Of a stretch of DNA of 64,000 nt, positions 42,670-51,585 are shown one piece after another. Location: NCBI GenBank assembly GCA_000309945.1, contig CM001633.1, positions 3,064,199 through 3,128,198 of the forward strand, written 5' to 3'. The notes under the pieces are model-generated. The model saw nothing but the letters and a program-made list of their open reading frames with translations. It ran no database searches and was not told where the DNA came from. The DNA comes from Leptolyngbyaceae cyanobacterium JSC-12. Lineage in GTDB: Bacteria > Cyanobacteriota > Cyanobacteriia > Leptolyngbyales > Leptolyngbyaceae. The translations under genes were made by a program, and so were the position numbers. Position 1 is the first letter of the stretch. Every line of letters starts with the position of its first letter.

Positions 42670-44181
42670 ATGCTGTGCGACTATCTGCAACTGATTTTGA
42701 CGGCGCGTGTCTACGATGTTGCTCAGGAAACCCCGTTGGAGATTGCTCCCAACCTTTCTGCCCGATTAAACAATACCTTGTTGCTAAAGCGGGAGGATAT
42801 GCAGTCTGTCTTCTCGTTTAAGTTGCGGGGTGCTTACAACAAAATGGCGAAGTTGCCACCGGACTTATTGCAACAGGGTGTGATTGCTGCCTCTGCCGGA
42901 AACCATGCTCAGGGAGTAGCGTTAGGCGCAAAACGATTGGGTAGTCGGGCGATCATCGTCATGCCCGTGACTACCCCCCAAGTGAAAATTGATGCTGTCA
43001 GAGCGCGGGGTGGCGAGGTGGTGCTGCATGGTGATACTTACGACGATGCCTATGCCTACGCACGGCAACTAGAAGCGGAAAAGGGGTTGACCTTTATTCA
43101 TCCCTTTGATGACCCGGATGTAATTGCAGGGCAGGGCACGATCGGTATGGAAATTTTGCGCCAGTATCAGCAATCGATTCATGCCATTTTTGTGGCGATT
43201 GGTGGAGGTGGCTTAATTTCTGGGATTGCAGCGTATGTCAAACGGATTCGCCCCGAAATCAAGATTATCGGTGTGGAACCAATCGATTCGGACGCAATGT
43301 ATCAATCTCTCAAGGCTGGGGAGCGGGTGCGGTTGTCCCAGGTTGGTCTGTTTGCCGATGGGGTGGCAGTGCGGCAGGTGGGGGAAGAAACTTTTCGCCT
43401 GTGTCAGCAGTATGTAGATGAAATTATTCGGGTGGATACGGATGATACTTGCGCGGCAATTAAAGATGTGTTTGAAGATACGCGATCAATTTTGGAACCT
43501 GCGGGAGCCTTAGCGATCGCCGCTGCGAAAGCCTATGTAGAACGAGAACAGATCCAGGGCGAAACCCTGGTAGCGATCGCCTGTGGTGCCAATATGAACT
43601 TTGATCGCCTTCGCTTTGTGGCAGAACGCGCCGAACTCGGGGAACGCCGAGAAGCAATCTTTGCAGTAACAATTCCCGAAACGCCGGGAAGCCTGCGGAA
43701 ATTTTGTGAATGCATGGGTAGACATAGCCTGACAGAGTTTAACTATCGGATTGCCGATCGCCAAGAGGCTCATATTTTTGTGGGCGTGCAAATTACTGAT
43801 CGCGCCGATGCGGCTAATCTGGTTTCCAGCTTTGAAAGGTGTGGTTTCAAAACAATTGACTTAACCGATGACGAACTCACAAAACTGCATTTGCGCCATA
43901 TGGTCGGTGGTCACTCTGGACTAGCTCACAATGAATTGCTCTATCGGTTTGAATTTCCTGAACGCCCTGGAGCTTTGATGAAGTTTGTGAGTTGTATGAG
44001 TCCTAATTGGAACATTAGTCTATTCCATTACCGTAACAATGGCGCAGACTATGGACGTATTGTCGTGGGAATGCAGGTACCCCCTCACGAAATGCAGGAA
44101 TGGCAGGCGTTTTTAGATACGCTGGGCTATCCTTATTGGGATGAAAGCCACAACCCAGCCTATAAGCTATTTTTGGGATGA
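42670..44181 (+). CDS. ilvA: Threonine ammonia-lyase, biosynthetic
   Basis: PLP enzyme deaminating threonine to 2-oxobutanoate, the committed step to isoleucine, normally inhibited by isoleucine. The 503-residue protein has the PLP lysine in SVFSFKLRGAYNKM, ASAGNHAQGVALGA for phosphate/substrate binding and the glycine-rich IGGGGLISGIAAYVK. Residues about 325-500 form two ACT-like regulatory repeats (AIFAVTIPETPGSLRKFCEC; YRFEFPERPGALMKFVSCM), which marks the biosynthetic rather than catabolic form. The DUF2064 gene starts 3 nt downstream. Confidence 0.95.
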   Translation: MLCDYLQLILTARVYDVAQETPLEIAPNLSARLNNTLLLKREDMQSVFSFKLRGAYNKMAKLPPDLLQQGVIAASAGNHAQGVALGAKRLGSRAIIVMPVTTPQVKIDAVRARGGEVVLHGDTYDDAYAYARQLEAEKGLTFIHPFDDPDVIAGQGTIGMEILRQYQQSIHAIFVAIGGGGLISGIAAYVKRIRPEIKIIGVEPIDSDAMYQSLKAGERVRLSQVGLFADGVAVRQVGEETFRLCQQYVDEIIRVDTDDTCAAIKDVFEDTRSILEPAGALAIAAAKAYVEREQIQGETLVAIACGANMNFDRLRFVAERAELGERREAIFAVTIPETPGSLRKFCECMGRHSLTEFNYRIADRQEAHIFVGVQITDRADAANLVSSFERCGFKTIDLTDDELTKLHLRHMVGGHSGLAHNELLYRFEFPERPGALMKFVSCMSPNWNISLFHYRNNGADYGRIVVGMQVPPHEMQEWQAFLDTLGYPYWDESHNPAYKLFLG

Positions 44182-44184
44182 TGA

Positions 44185-44829
44185 GTGGACAGAAACTCAG
44201 CCGTGTTTACACAGCAGCAACTGATTGTTTTCACCCGCTATCCTGAACCGGGAAAAGCCAAGACTCGTCTGATTCCAGCGCTAGGCGAGTCTGGTGCAGC
44301 GGCTTTGTCGCGCCAGATGACGGAACATACCTTAGCGCAAGTGCAGATGTTGCAGCATCAAATGTCTGTTGCAGTTGAGATTCGGTTTGCGGGAGGAACC
44401 ACGGATCTCATGCAGCAATGGCTGGGGCAGGAATGGATGTACACGCCGCAGGGAGATGGGGAGTTGGGCGATCGCTTGATGCGGTCTTTTCAAAACGCCT
44501 TTGCCTCTGGCAGACACCGAGCGATCGTCATTGGCACCGACTGCCCAGAACTGGATAGCTCCCAATTACAAGCGGCGTTTCAAGCTCTGGAAATGTATCC
44601 ATTAGTATTGGGTCCTGCCAACGACGGGGGCTATTACCTGATTGGGATGAACTGCTTCTTGCCAGACTTGTTTGTGGATATTGCCTGGGGGACTTCAACC
44701 GTATTGCAACAAACGCTAGAGACTGCTCACAAGTTGCAGCTCGCGATCGCTCAACTCCCTATGCTTTCTGATGTTGACTATCCTGACGATCTGGTTGTCT
44801 GGTTTGGTTGTCATACTAGGAGAAAGTAG
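44185..44829 (+). CDS. TIGR04282/DUF2064 nucleotidyl/glycosyltransferase-like protein
   Basis: A 214-residue GT-A fold protein of the TIGR04282 family (named after arsenosugar biosynthesis clusters). The signature begins LIVFTRYPEPGKAKTRLIPA, followed by VIGTDCPELDSSQLQAAF and LGPANDGGYYLIGM. The start is GTG, 3 nt after the ilvA stop. No partner TIGR04283 glycosyltransferase is nearby, so the substrate is uncertain. Confidence 0.85.
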   Translation: MDRNSAVFTQQQLIVFTRYPEPGKAKTRLIPALGESGAAALSRQMTEHTLAQVQMLQHQMSVAVEIRFAGGTTDLMQQWLGQEWMYTPQGDGELGDRLMRSFQNAFASGRHRAIVIGTDCPELDSSQLQAAFQALEMYPLVLGPANDGGYYLIGMNCFLPDLFVDIAWGTSTVLQQTLETAHKLQLAIAQLPMLSDVDYPDDLVVWFGCHTRRK

Positions 44830-44861
44830 TACAGCCGTATAAGTGGCAATCCTTTACGCTA

Positions 44862-44890
44862 GATCCATACAAGCTCGATCCATACAAGCT
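44862..44890. repeat. 15-bp tandem duplication in the dnaX leader
   Basis: GATCCATACAAGCT occurs at 44862-44875 and 44877-44890, separated by one base. It ends 32 nt before the dnaX start codon. Confidence 0.7.
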
Positions 44891-44922
44891 TGCGATTACC
44901 TCCGACTTCTACTCCTCTCCCA

Positions 44923-46884
44923 ATGTCCTACGAACCTCTACATCACAAATATCGACCCCAAACCTTTGCTGAACTGGTTGGGCAGGAGGCGATCGCGGCA
45001 ACTTTGACCAACGCCATCCAACAGCAGCGAATTGCCCCAGCGTATCTGTTCACAGGAGCACGCGGAACCGGGAAAACGTCTAGTGCCCGGATTTTGGCAA
45101 AGTCACTGAATTGTCTCAAGAGCAAAAAACCTACTGAAACACCCTGCGGCGTGTGCGAAGTGTGTCAAGCGATCGCTCGTGGGTCTGCGTTGGATGTGAT
45201 TGAAATCGATGCTGCCAGCAACACTGGGGTAGATAACATTCGAGAACTGATCGAACGGGCCCAGTTTGCACCTGTTCAGTGCCGCTACAAGGTTTACATC
45301 ATTGATGAAGTGCATATGCTCAGCACTGCAGCATTTAACGCCCTGCTGAAAACACTGGAAGAACCCCCAGAGAGAGTTGTGTTCGTGCTGGCAACGACCG
45401 ATCCCCAACGAGTCTTGCCTACCATCATCTCGCGCTGCCAGCGGTTCGACTATCGCCGCATTCCCCTGGATGCCATGGTTACCCATTTACGACATATTGC
45501 CGACCAAGAAACGATTCCGATCACGGATGGTGCCATTACCCTGGTGGCGCAAATCGCTCAAGGGGGGTTGCGCGATGCCGAGAGCTTGCTAGATCAGCTC
45601 AGCTTACTATCCGGGAAAATCGACATTGAACACGTTTGGGATCTGGTTGGCTCTGTGCCCGAACGAGACTTGCTAGGATTGTTGACTGCGATCGCCCAAG
45701 ACACCCCCGAAACCTTGCTCGACAGCACCCGCCGCTTAATGGATCGGGGTCGAGAACCCCTGATTGTGCTGCAAAACCTCGCCAGCTTCTATCGAGATTT
45801 ACTCATTGCCAAAACGGCTCCTACCCGTAATGACCTCGTTGCCCTTACCTCTCCCACCTGGCAACAACTCTGCGACCTTGCCCAAACATTAGATTTGAGT
45901 GTGATTCTGGCAGGTCAGCAACATCTCCGCGCTGCCGAAGTTCAACTCAAGCACACCACCCAGCCCCAGCTCTGGTTAGAAGTCACCTTGATGGGCTTAT
46001 TGCCCTCAGCGATCAGTCCGCAACAACCAGCCGCTAGCCGCCAGCCGCCAGCCGCCAGCAGGCAGCAGGATTGTCACTTGCCGATTTTAGATTCTAGATC
46101 AGAGGCATTATTAGATAATCTGCAATCCCCTGTCCCAAACTACCAATCCCCCATTGCCTCTTCCCCTTCCTCCTCCGCCTCACTCCCATCCCCCTCCTCC
46201 ACTCCCATTGAAACACCACAGCCGCAACTTGAAACACCACAGCCGCAACCAGTTTCCAGTTTAGATAAGATTTGGCAGGAAGTGATCCAGCAGATTAAGC
46301 CATACTCCACTCAGGTAATGGTGCGGCAACAATGCCGCTTGCTGGGACTGGATGGGCAGCAAGCCCGATTAGGGGTTAGTTCACAACCCTTGTTTAAGAT
46401 GGCACAAGGCAAGCTGCCTAATATTGAAGCAGCCTTTCAAAAAGTGTTCGATCGCAAAATTTACGTTGCCCTGGAAGTTGCGGTGCTTCCATCAGACTTA
46501 GGCGAAGACCCCTCACCCTCTCCGGTAGCCAACTGTTCGTCTAAACCCAATTCGCCACTTGCTCCATCTGGTTCTCAAGCAGCGGAACCACCCATTCTGC
46601 GTCCAGATAGAGCATCTTCCTCCCTCGATCAAACTGCCCACCCAACTCCACCTAACCCAGTGCCCACCCAACCAAAAGACACCTGGGTGATTGAAGATGA
46701 AGTCACAAGAGCAGCCAAAAAACTAGCTGAGTTTTTTGCGGGCGAAGTCGTCAACATGAGCGAAGAGTCGGATGAGGCGAACTCAGAACCAGCTTCGAAT
46801 GCATCGTTGCCGTCCCAACCTCAGTCGTCATCGTCTACTCCCATACCAGACACCCTTGACAATGACGACGATGTGCCGTTCTAG
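44923..46884 (+). CDS. dnaX: DNA polymerase III subunit gamma/tau
   Basis: Clamp-loader ATPase of the replisome. The 653-residue protein starts with the canonical MSYEPLHHKYRPQTFAELVG; an upstream start would add 11 atypical residues. P-loop GARGTGKTSS is at 45-54, the zinc module uses C64, C75, C78 and C81, and Walker B is YIIDEVHMLS. A Ser/Pro-rich variable stretch at about 365-450 contains SRQPPAASRQQ and a short dispersed-repeat piece (LPILDSR, YQSPIASSP), then twofold ETPQPQ. The C-terminal domain (IWQEVIQQIKPYSTQVMVRQ) is conserved in cyanobacterial DnaX. No intein is present. Confidence 0.94.
   Translation: MSYEPLHHKYRPQTFAELVGQEAIAATLTNAIQQQRIAPAYLFTGARGTGKTSSARILAKSLNCLKSKKPTETPCGVCEVCQAIARGSALDVIEIDAASNTGVDNIRELIERAQFAPVQCRYKVYIIDEVHMLSTAAFNALLKTLEEPPERVVFVLATTDPQRVLPTIISRCQRFDYRRIPLDAMVTHLRHIADQETIPITDGAITLVAQIAQGGLRDAESLLDQLSLLSGKIDIEHVWDLVGSVPERDLLGLLTAIAQDTPETLLDSTRRLMDRGREPLIVLQNLASFYRDLLIAKTAPTRNDLVALTSPTWQQLCDLAQTLDLSVILAGQQHLRAAEVQLKHTTQPQLWLEVTLMGLLPSAISPQQPAASRQPPAASRQQDCHLPILDSRSEALLDNLQSPVPNYQSPIASSPSSSASLPSPSSTPIETPQPQLETPQPQPVSSLDKIWQEVIQQIKPYSTQVMVRQQCRLLGLDGQQARLGVSSQPLFKMAQGKLPNIEAAFQKVFDRKIYVALEVAVLPSDLGEDPSPSPVANCSSKPNSPLAPSGSQAAEPPILRPDRASSSLDQTAHPTPPNPVPTQPKDTWVIEDEVTRAAKKLAEFFAGEVVNMSEESDEANSEPASNASLPSQPQSSSSTPIPDTLDNDDDVPF
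46079..46093 (+). repeat. Short dispersed-repeat fragment in dnaX
   Basis: TGCCGATTTTAGATT matches the core of the 28649 and 57213 repeats with one change. It lies in the variable linker of DnaX. Confidence 0.5.
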
Positions 46885-46900
46885 GAGCTCCAAAATTGGG

Positions 46901-48361
46901 CTAAATTGTATTGTTCTGCTCGTGATCTGAACCAAAATGAACGGTTTTTACCCACTTCAGGCGCTTCGGACGAATCGACATGCGGGCTGTTGTGCTTGCC
47001 ATTACTGGCAACCAGTGCAGCATATAGAAGGTTCCGTAAACAGCCCGCAGCAATGAGATAATTGCCAATTTAGGGTGATTTGCCTTAAGCGAGCTGGAAC
47101 CTGCGATCGCCGCTTCTGCCCGCCGAATTCGGCGGAGGCCTAAGGTCATGCCAAGTAAGGACATGGTTACTGAAAGCCCAGCAAGGGGAGTATATAGCAT
47201 GGGCTGATGCCGCAACACCGCAATCAACGTATCTGGAATCGTTGCACTGGGTAGCACATACTGCAACACCCAAAATACAAACATATCCATCGTCTTACTT
47301 ATACCCAAGCGGTTGCGTAACAAAGGTTGCCAATAGTCTAAGTAGCGCTGATAGCCACCTTCGCCCCAACGATTACGCTGATGCCAGAGGGCGATCGCGC
47401 TGGTCACACCTTCTTCCTCAACTGCTGGATAGGTTGTGCAGTCGATATCCCAATCGTTCAAGTGCAGGCGAACCGTCAAATCCAAATCATCGGTAATAGT
47501 TGCTTCATTCCAGCCACCACATTGATCAAGTGCTGCTCGCCTCACAAACTGTCCATTACCCCGCAATTCACCAATTCCACCAACGGCAATCCGCTGCTGC
47601 TGCCAAAATGCATCCAGCGCCATTTCTGCCACTTGCCCCTGAATCCACAAATTACGCGAAACGTTGGCAATTTGCTTCCGCACCTGAACTGCCCCAACTT
47701 CTGGACGGTCAAATATTGGCAATACACGCTGGAAGAGATCAGGAGTAACCTGAGCATCCGCATCAAACACAGCAATAATCTCACCTTTGGTTAAGGGCAA
47801 GACCTGATTTAATGCACCAGACTTACCCCCCCCTGCCCCAACTGGACGATGGAATACTCGCAGTTGCGGAAACTCCTGAACTAACTGCGCCAGGATTAAT
47901 GGTGTTCTATCCGTACTACTATCGTCAATTACCCAAAGTTCATAGCGGTTAGGAGGATAATTTAGATTGCAGAGCGTCTGTACTAAGCGCCGAATCACTG
48001 CCTCTTCATTTTTAGCTGCCACCATAATGGAGACAAACGGCAGAGTTTCTGGGTTTGAATCATCAAGCGGCTTGGGCAGTGATAAAGGGCGAGCAAACAG
48101 CACCCGTACCACATGAACACCCATTAACGTTGTCAGTCCCAGAACAAACCAATATCCCCAGGCAAAGAAATGCAACGCAAAGGTGCCACTCCAAAGCGCC
48201 ACCAGAGCAACTGCTGCTCGGCGTCTTCGATTCCCCGTAGAATATTGGTCGGGTTCTGGTTCTTCGTCTGATTCAGGAACGCTGGAAAAGTCAGCTAGCA
48301 GTGCGCTGATAGGTTGCAGTTCGCTGAATGAATCGCTTTCGTGCCAGGAACTCTCCTGCAT
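46901..48361 (-). CDS. mgdA: Probable monoglucosyldiacylglycerol synthase (GT2)
   Basis: A 486-residue membrane glycosyltransferase resembling Synechocystis MgdA (Sll1377), which adds glucose to diacylglycerol as the first step of galactolipid synthesis in cyanobacteria. An acidic N-terminus is followed by two helices (AVALVALWSGTFALHFFAWG and YWFVLGLTTLMGV). The catalytic domain has SIMVAAKNEE, VIDDSSTDRT (about 144-153), FDADAQV (about 199-205), ITDDLDLTVRLHLNDWDID and HQRNRWGEGGYQRYLDYW. C-terminal helices follow. Family recognition is from memory of the Sll1377 sequence. The start codon lies 71 bp inside the preceding radical SAM gene; no good ribosome site is seen. Confidence 0.8.
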   Translation of the reverse strand: MQESSWHESDSFSELQPISALLADFSSVPESDEEPEPDQYSTGNRRRRAAVALVALWSGTFALHFFAWGYWFVLGLTTLMGVHVVRVLFARPLSLPKPLDDSNPETLPFVSIMVAAKNEEAVIRRLVQTLCNLNYPPNRYELWVIDDSSTDRTPLILAQLVQEFPQLRVFHRPVGAGGGKSGALNQVLPLTKGEIIAVFDADAQVTPDLFQRVLPIFDRPEVGAVQVRKQIANVSRNLWIQGQVAEMALDAFWQQQRIAVGGIGELRGNGQFVRRAALDQCGGWNEATITDDLDLTVRLHLNDWDIDCTTYPAVEEEGVTSAIALWHQRNRWGEGGYQRYLDYWQPLLRNRLGISKTMDMFVFWVLQYVLPSATIPDTLIAVLRHQPMLYTPLAGLSVTMSLLGMTLGLRRIRRAEAAIAGSSSLKANHPKLAIISLLRAVYGTFYMLHWLPVMASTTARMSIRPKRLKWVKTVHFGSDHEQNNTI

Positions 48362-49328
48362 AGGTCACTTGATTTAACCACCAGTATTTGTCTAAACCTT
48401 TGAAAAAGCTAGGAATCAGGTAACACCAGACTGTGCAACCTTCACACACAGGGAGCTTACCCTGCGATTGTCGATAACTCTCGACTTCCTCTGATCGCTT
48501 ATACAACTCATACAAGCGACCATTGATAGGAATCCCTGTTTGAGCAAAGTGATAACACGGCAACAACAGTTCATCATGAGGAGAAATGGCAATCACGGCA
48601 TCCACTGCTTTGCAGCGAGGATTTTGGGTATCGTTGCCACCTGCCTCAATGAATGCTAGTGCAGCTCTATTGTAACCAACGTTATCGTACTGTTTGGCTG
48701 CAGCCTCGATCGCTGCCACCATATCAGGCGTGGGATTTTTTTTGGAATTGTAGTTGCTGTGGGCTGTGAATGCAGGATTCAGCCATACACGCACATCCAA
48801 CTGTTTTCCCAACTCAGCAACTTCTGAAATGCGAGCATAGTTTTGCGCAGTCACTGTGTGATTTAAGACAGGATACTCACCCAGTGATAGGGCTAATTCA
48901 ACCGATTCAACCAGTGTATCAAAGATTTTTACGCCTCTCGATTGGTTATGCGTTTCGGCATCGGGACCATCCAGAGAAAAGTTGAGAAAGTCAACCAATC
49001 CCCGAATTTCTCTAGCCCGCTTGGGGTAGAGAATGGTATTGGTGGTCATGCTGGTGGTAAAGCCTAGCCGCTTTGCCTCGGCATAAATTTGCCCTACTGC
49101 TTCTTTGAGAAGCGGTTCTCCACCTGTGAAGTCTATATATTTAACGCCCAGCCGCCGCAAATCTTGTAAGTTGCGGGTAATGGTCTTTAGGTCTGCTTCC
49201 TGTTTAGGCTCCAGTGCCCATATATCACAGAAGTGGCACCGGGCATTGCAGCGGTAGGTTAGATAGTAGTTTGCAACCAGAGGAGCCATAACATCTTTAA
49301 CTTGTATCGTCTTCGTTGAGAACCACAA
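48291..49328 (-). CDS. Radical SAM protein with SPASM-like C-terminal cysteines
   Basis: A 345-residue radical SAM enzyme. The cluster triad is in YRCNARCHFCDIWAL, and DFTGGEPLL is the GGEP motif. C-terminal cysteines (NPRCKAVDA, LLPCYHFA, CEGCTVWC) suggest an auxiliary Fe-S cluster. The start is taken as TTG at 49328, although ATG at 49289 (MAPLVANYYLTYRC) is possible. It overlaps the glycolipid synthase gene by 71 bp on the same strand, so the two are probably cotranscribed. Substrate unknown. Confidence 0.82.
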   Translation of the reverse strand: MWFSTKTIQVKDVMAPLVANYYLTYRCNARCHFCDIWALEPKQEADLKTITRNLQDLRRLGVKYIDFTGGEPLLKEAVGQIYAEAKRLGFTTSMTTNTILYPKRAREIRGLVDFLNFSLDGPDAETHNQSRGVKIFDTLVESVELALSLGEYPVLNHTVTAQNYARISEVAELGKQLDVRVWLNPAFTAHSNYNSKKNPTPDMVAAIEAAAKQYDNVGYNRAALAFIEAGGNDTQNPRCKAVDAVIAISPHDELLLPCYHFAQTGIPINGRLYELYKRSEEVESYRQSQGKLPVCEGCTVWCYLIPSFFKGLDKYWWLNQVTYAGEFLARKRFIQRTATYQRTAS

Positions 49329-49662
49329 TAATTCTTAGTGGGATGCAACACAAGCACTTTTTTAGGCGATTTTTCTTGAAGATCGCGTAACGATGCAAGA
49401 ACGAAACAATCAGGATAAGGTAACAATGGGCTTGGGTAATGAAAGTGAATTCAGCAGGATTGGTTTTTATTTGAAAAGTTAAGAATTGGTTAAAAGAACA
49501 TGATGGGACATAATGGACAGTTTGAATAGTGGTTTTCGATCTGTCTCTTGCAGGGAAGGGAATACTGTATGGAAAGCGAGGTTTATCCATGAATCCTTCT
49601 TGAGGTACTTTAACCAGGCTTGATGTGCACTTGACCCAATAACTTTTTTAGGACAATCAGCT
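49329..49662. other. Divergent intergenic region with no gene seen
   Basis: 334 nt between the minus-strand radical SAM gene and the plus-strand 125-residue protein. It is AT-rich, with T-runs near both genes (ACTTTTTTAGG at 49348 and again at 49642). No ORF with a ribosome site and no convincing hairpin were found; it presumably holds two promoters. Confidence 0.4.
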
Positions 49663-50040
49663 ATGGCGATCGACAAATTGCAACCTGCACCCAACCAGCA
49701 AGTCGGAGTTTATCTTCCTTACTATCCCCAACAAGGGAAACGCTCTATTCTGCCCTATGCTATTAGTCTCTATCAAAAAGGAGCGTTGGAAGGAGAGCGA
49801 AAAATTGAGGGTGGTGACAGTATTCCTTTTATTGCTACCTGGAATGTGTCTTCCTTACCAGCTGATTTAACTCGCTGTCGGCTGCAATTTGATGGCAACT
49901 CCGAACTGAGCTATGAGTTGATGATGGCAAATTTTGAGTTTGTCGATTTCCTGATTGAGGTGATTTTGAATTTCAAACGGGCACGATTTGCTGATTTTTC
50001 TCAAGCGTTTTACCGTAAACTCATGCGCTACGAGGACTGA
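49663..50040 (+). CDS. Conserved hypothetical cyanobacterial protein
   Basis: A 125-residue soluble protein with no recognised domain. It starts MAIDKLQPAPNQ with GGACAATCAGCT upstream. It contains YLPYYPQQGKRSILPYAISLY and ends in a basic helix (LNFKRARFADFSQAFYRKLM). Its 3' end overlaps that of cbiA by 13 bp on the opposite strand. Confidence 0.72.
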   Translation: MAIDKLQPAPNQQVGVYLPYYPQQGKRSILPYAISLYQKGALEGERKIEGGDSIPFIATWNVSSLPADLTRCRLQFDGNSELSYELMMANFEFVDFLIEVILNFKRARFADFSQAFYRKLMRYED

Positions 50041-51578
50041 GCTACCTTCCGACATTGTGCCAGGAATCGTAAAGGGAGTTCAGGATTTGCTCCCCAATGG
50101 AGATGGATATACGATGCATGGAGATTGTGCAGGTACCAGCCTTCGATCGCAAGGGTCGGTGCCTCTTTTAATTTGAACGTATTCGATTTGAGCCTAAACA
50201 GAGGGCTGGTTGGTTCAGTGGTGAGGTGGGAACGGTGAAATTCATGCCCCCACGCGATCGCGCCTTTGCGAAGCATCACACCATCTTGAATAGCTTCAAC
50301 CTGGCGATAACCTAACGTCAATTGGTTACCCATGACTGCCGTTGTTGGTAAAACTCCGACCATTTCCCAGGCTTGTTCCTGGAAATCCACAATTTTTTGG
50401 CAGAGATACATTAATCCACCACATTCAGCATAGGTTGGGATGCCCTGCTGAATTGCCAGACGCACAGCTTCCAGGGTCGGTGAGTTTGCTGTCAGTTGCT
50501 CGGCAACCATTTCGGGAAATCCCCCGCCAAAATATAATCCATGCACATTTTCCGGCAACTGCAAGTCATGTAGCGGACTCCAGCAAACCAGTTCTGCTCC
50601 TAGTTCTACCAGCAAATCCAGGTTGTCTTGATAGTAAAAACTAAATGCTGCATCCTGGGCGATCGCGATGCGAAGGGGAGGGGAGATAGGGGATTGGGGA
50701 CTAATGGATTGTTGCAATCTAAAATGGTCAATCTTTAATCTAAAGTCCTCCTGTCTCGTGACTTCTGGCTCCTGTCTTTCCGGTTCATCTTCCCCATCAG
50801 CCGCATCTCCGAACTTTTGCTTTTTGCCTTCTGCTTTCTGCTTTCTTACTAACGGCATTAGCTGCTCCCAGGCAAACCAGTTTTGGGCGAAATGTGCAAG
50901 TTGGTCAATGATGGTGTCTAGATTTTGTAATTCAACCGTGGGAATGAGTCCCAGGTGGCGATCGTGGAGAAGGATGCTGTCCTGGCGGTTCAAAACTCCC
51001 AGAATGGGTATGTTTAGCGGTTCAAGAGCGGATTGCAGTAATTCTAGATGGCGATCGCTGCCAACTCGATTGAGTACTAAACCTGCAATTTCCAGATCAG
51101 GATCGAAACTACGGTAGCCATGTACCAGTGCTGCGATCGACTGTGACATGCGGCTGCAATCCACCACCAGCAAAATTGGAATCTTTAACAGACGAGCCAC
51201 ATGTGCCGTACTGCCAAACCCGCCAGCAAATGGGCTTTCTGCTACTGCTAACTGCTGACGGCTGACTTCCCGTTTTCGCCTCCCAGTCTCCGCTGTTGCC
51301 CCATCAAATAACCCCATTACACCTTCAACCAATGCCACATCTGCTGTTTGAGCGTATTGATTAAAGCACTGCTGCACATAAGTTTCAGAAGTCAGTATGG
51401 GATCAAGGTTACGGCAAGCGCGCCCAGTCACATACTGATGAAACATGGGGTCAATGTAGTCAGGCCCAACCTTGAAAGACTGCACCGTTAGCCTGTGGTG
51501 GCACAGATAGGAAAGCAGGGCCAGCGTGACAGTGGTTTTGCCAACCCCGCTCCGCTCGCCCGCGATGATTAGGGGCAT
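50028..51578 (-). CDS. cbiA: Cobyrinate a,c-diamide synthase
   Basis: Glutamine-dependent enzyme amidating the a and c side chains of cobyrinate in corrinoid synthesis. The 516-residue protein has the N-terminal P-loop GERSGVGKTTVTLALL, then VKPGPDYIDP-type FKVGPDYIDPMFH, and a C-terminal glutaminase domain with LYFGGGFPE and the nucleophile Cys in PTYAECGGLMYL. Residues about 243-302 are an insertion (KQKAEGKKQKFGDAADGEDE, then DFRLKIDHFRLQQ and SPQSPISPP) encoded partly by dispersed repeat DNA. Without it the length would match the family norm of about 455. It starts 7 nt after opcA. Confidence 0.92.
   Translation of the reverse strand: MPLIIAGERSGVGKTTVTLALLSYLCHHRLTVQSFKVGPDYIDPMFHQYVTGRACRNLDPILTSETYVQQCFNQYAQTADVALVEGVMGLFDGATAETGRRKREVSRQQLAVAESPFAGGFGSTAHVARLLKIPILLVVDCSRMSQSIAALVHGYRSFDPDLEIAGLVLNRVGSDRHLELLQSALEPLNIPILGVLNRQDSILLHDRHLGLIPTVELQNLDTIIDQLAHFAQNWFAWEQLMPLVRKQKAEGKKQKFGDAADGEDEPERQEPEVTRQEDFRLKIDHFRLQQSISPQSPISPPLRIAIAQDAAFSFYYQDNLDLLVELGAELVCWSPLHDLQLPENVHGLYFGGGFPEMVAEQLTANSPTLEAVRLAIQQGIPTYAECGGLMYLCQKIVDFQEQAWEMVGVLPTTAVMGNQLTLGYRQVEAIQDGVMLRKGAIAWGHEFHRSHLTTEPTSPLFRLKSNTFKLKEAPTLAIEGWYLHNLHASYIHLHWGANPELPLRFLAQCRKVAQSS
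50714..50748 (-). repeat. Dispersed AGATT-type repeat within cbiA
   Basis: On the cbiA coding strand it reads GGACTTTAGATT, then AAAGATTGACCATTTTAGATT. It differs from the 28649 copy at few positions and is in the same orientation and the same reading frame (DFRLKIDHFRL versus DFRLQIADFGL). Confidence 0.75.
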
Positions 51579-51585
51579 ATAGTTT

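Noticed and set aside
46710-46735. A6 run in dnaX with an early -1 frame stop, as in the E. coli gamma frameshift
   Set aside because: It lies near the C-terminus, so slippage would not remove the tau-specific domain as gamma formation does. No stimulating hairpin was seen.
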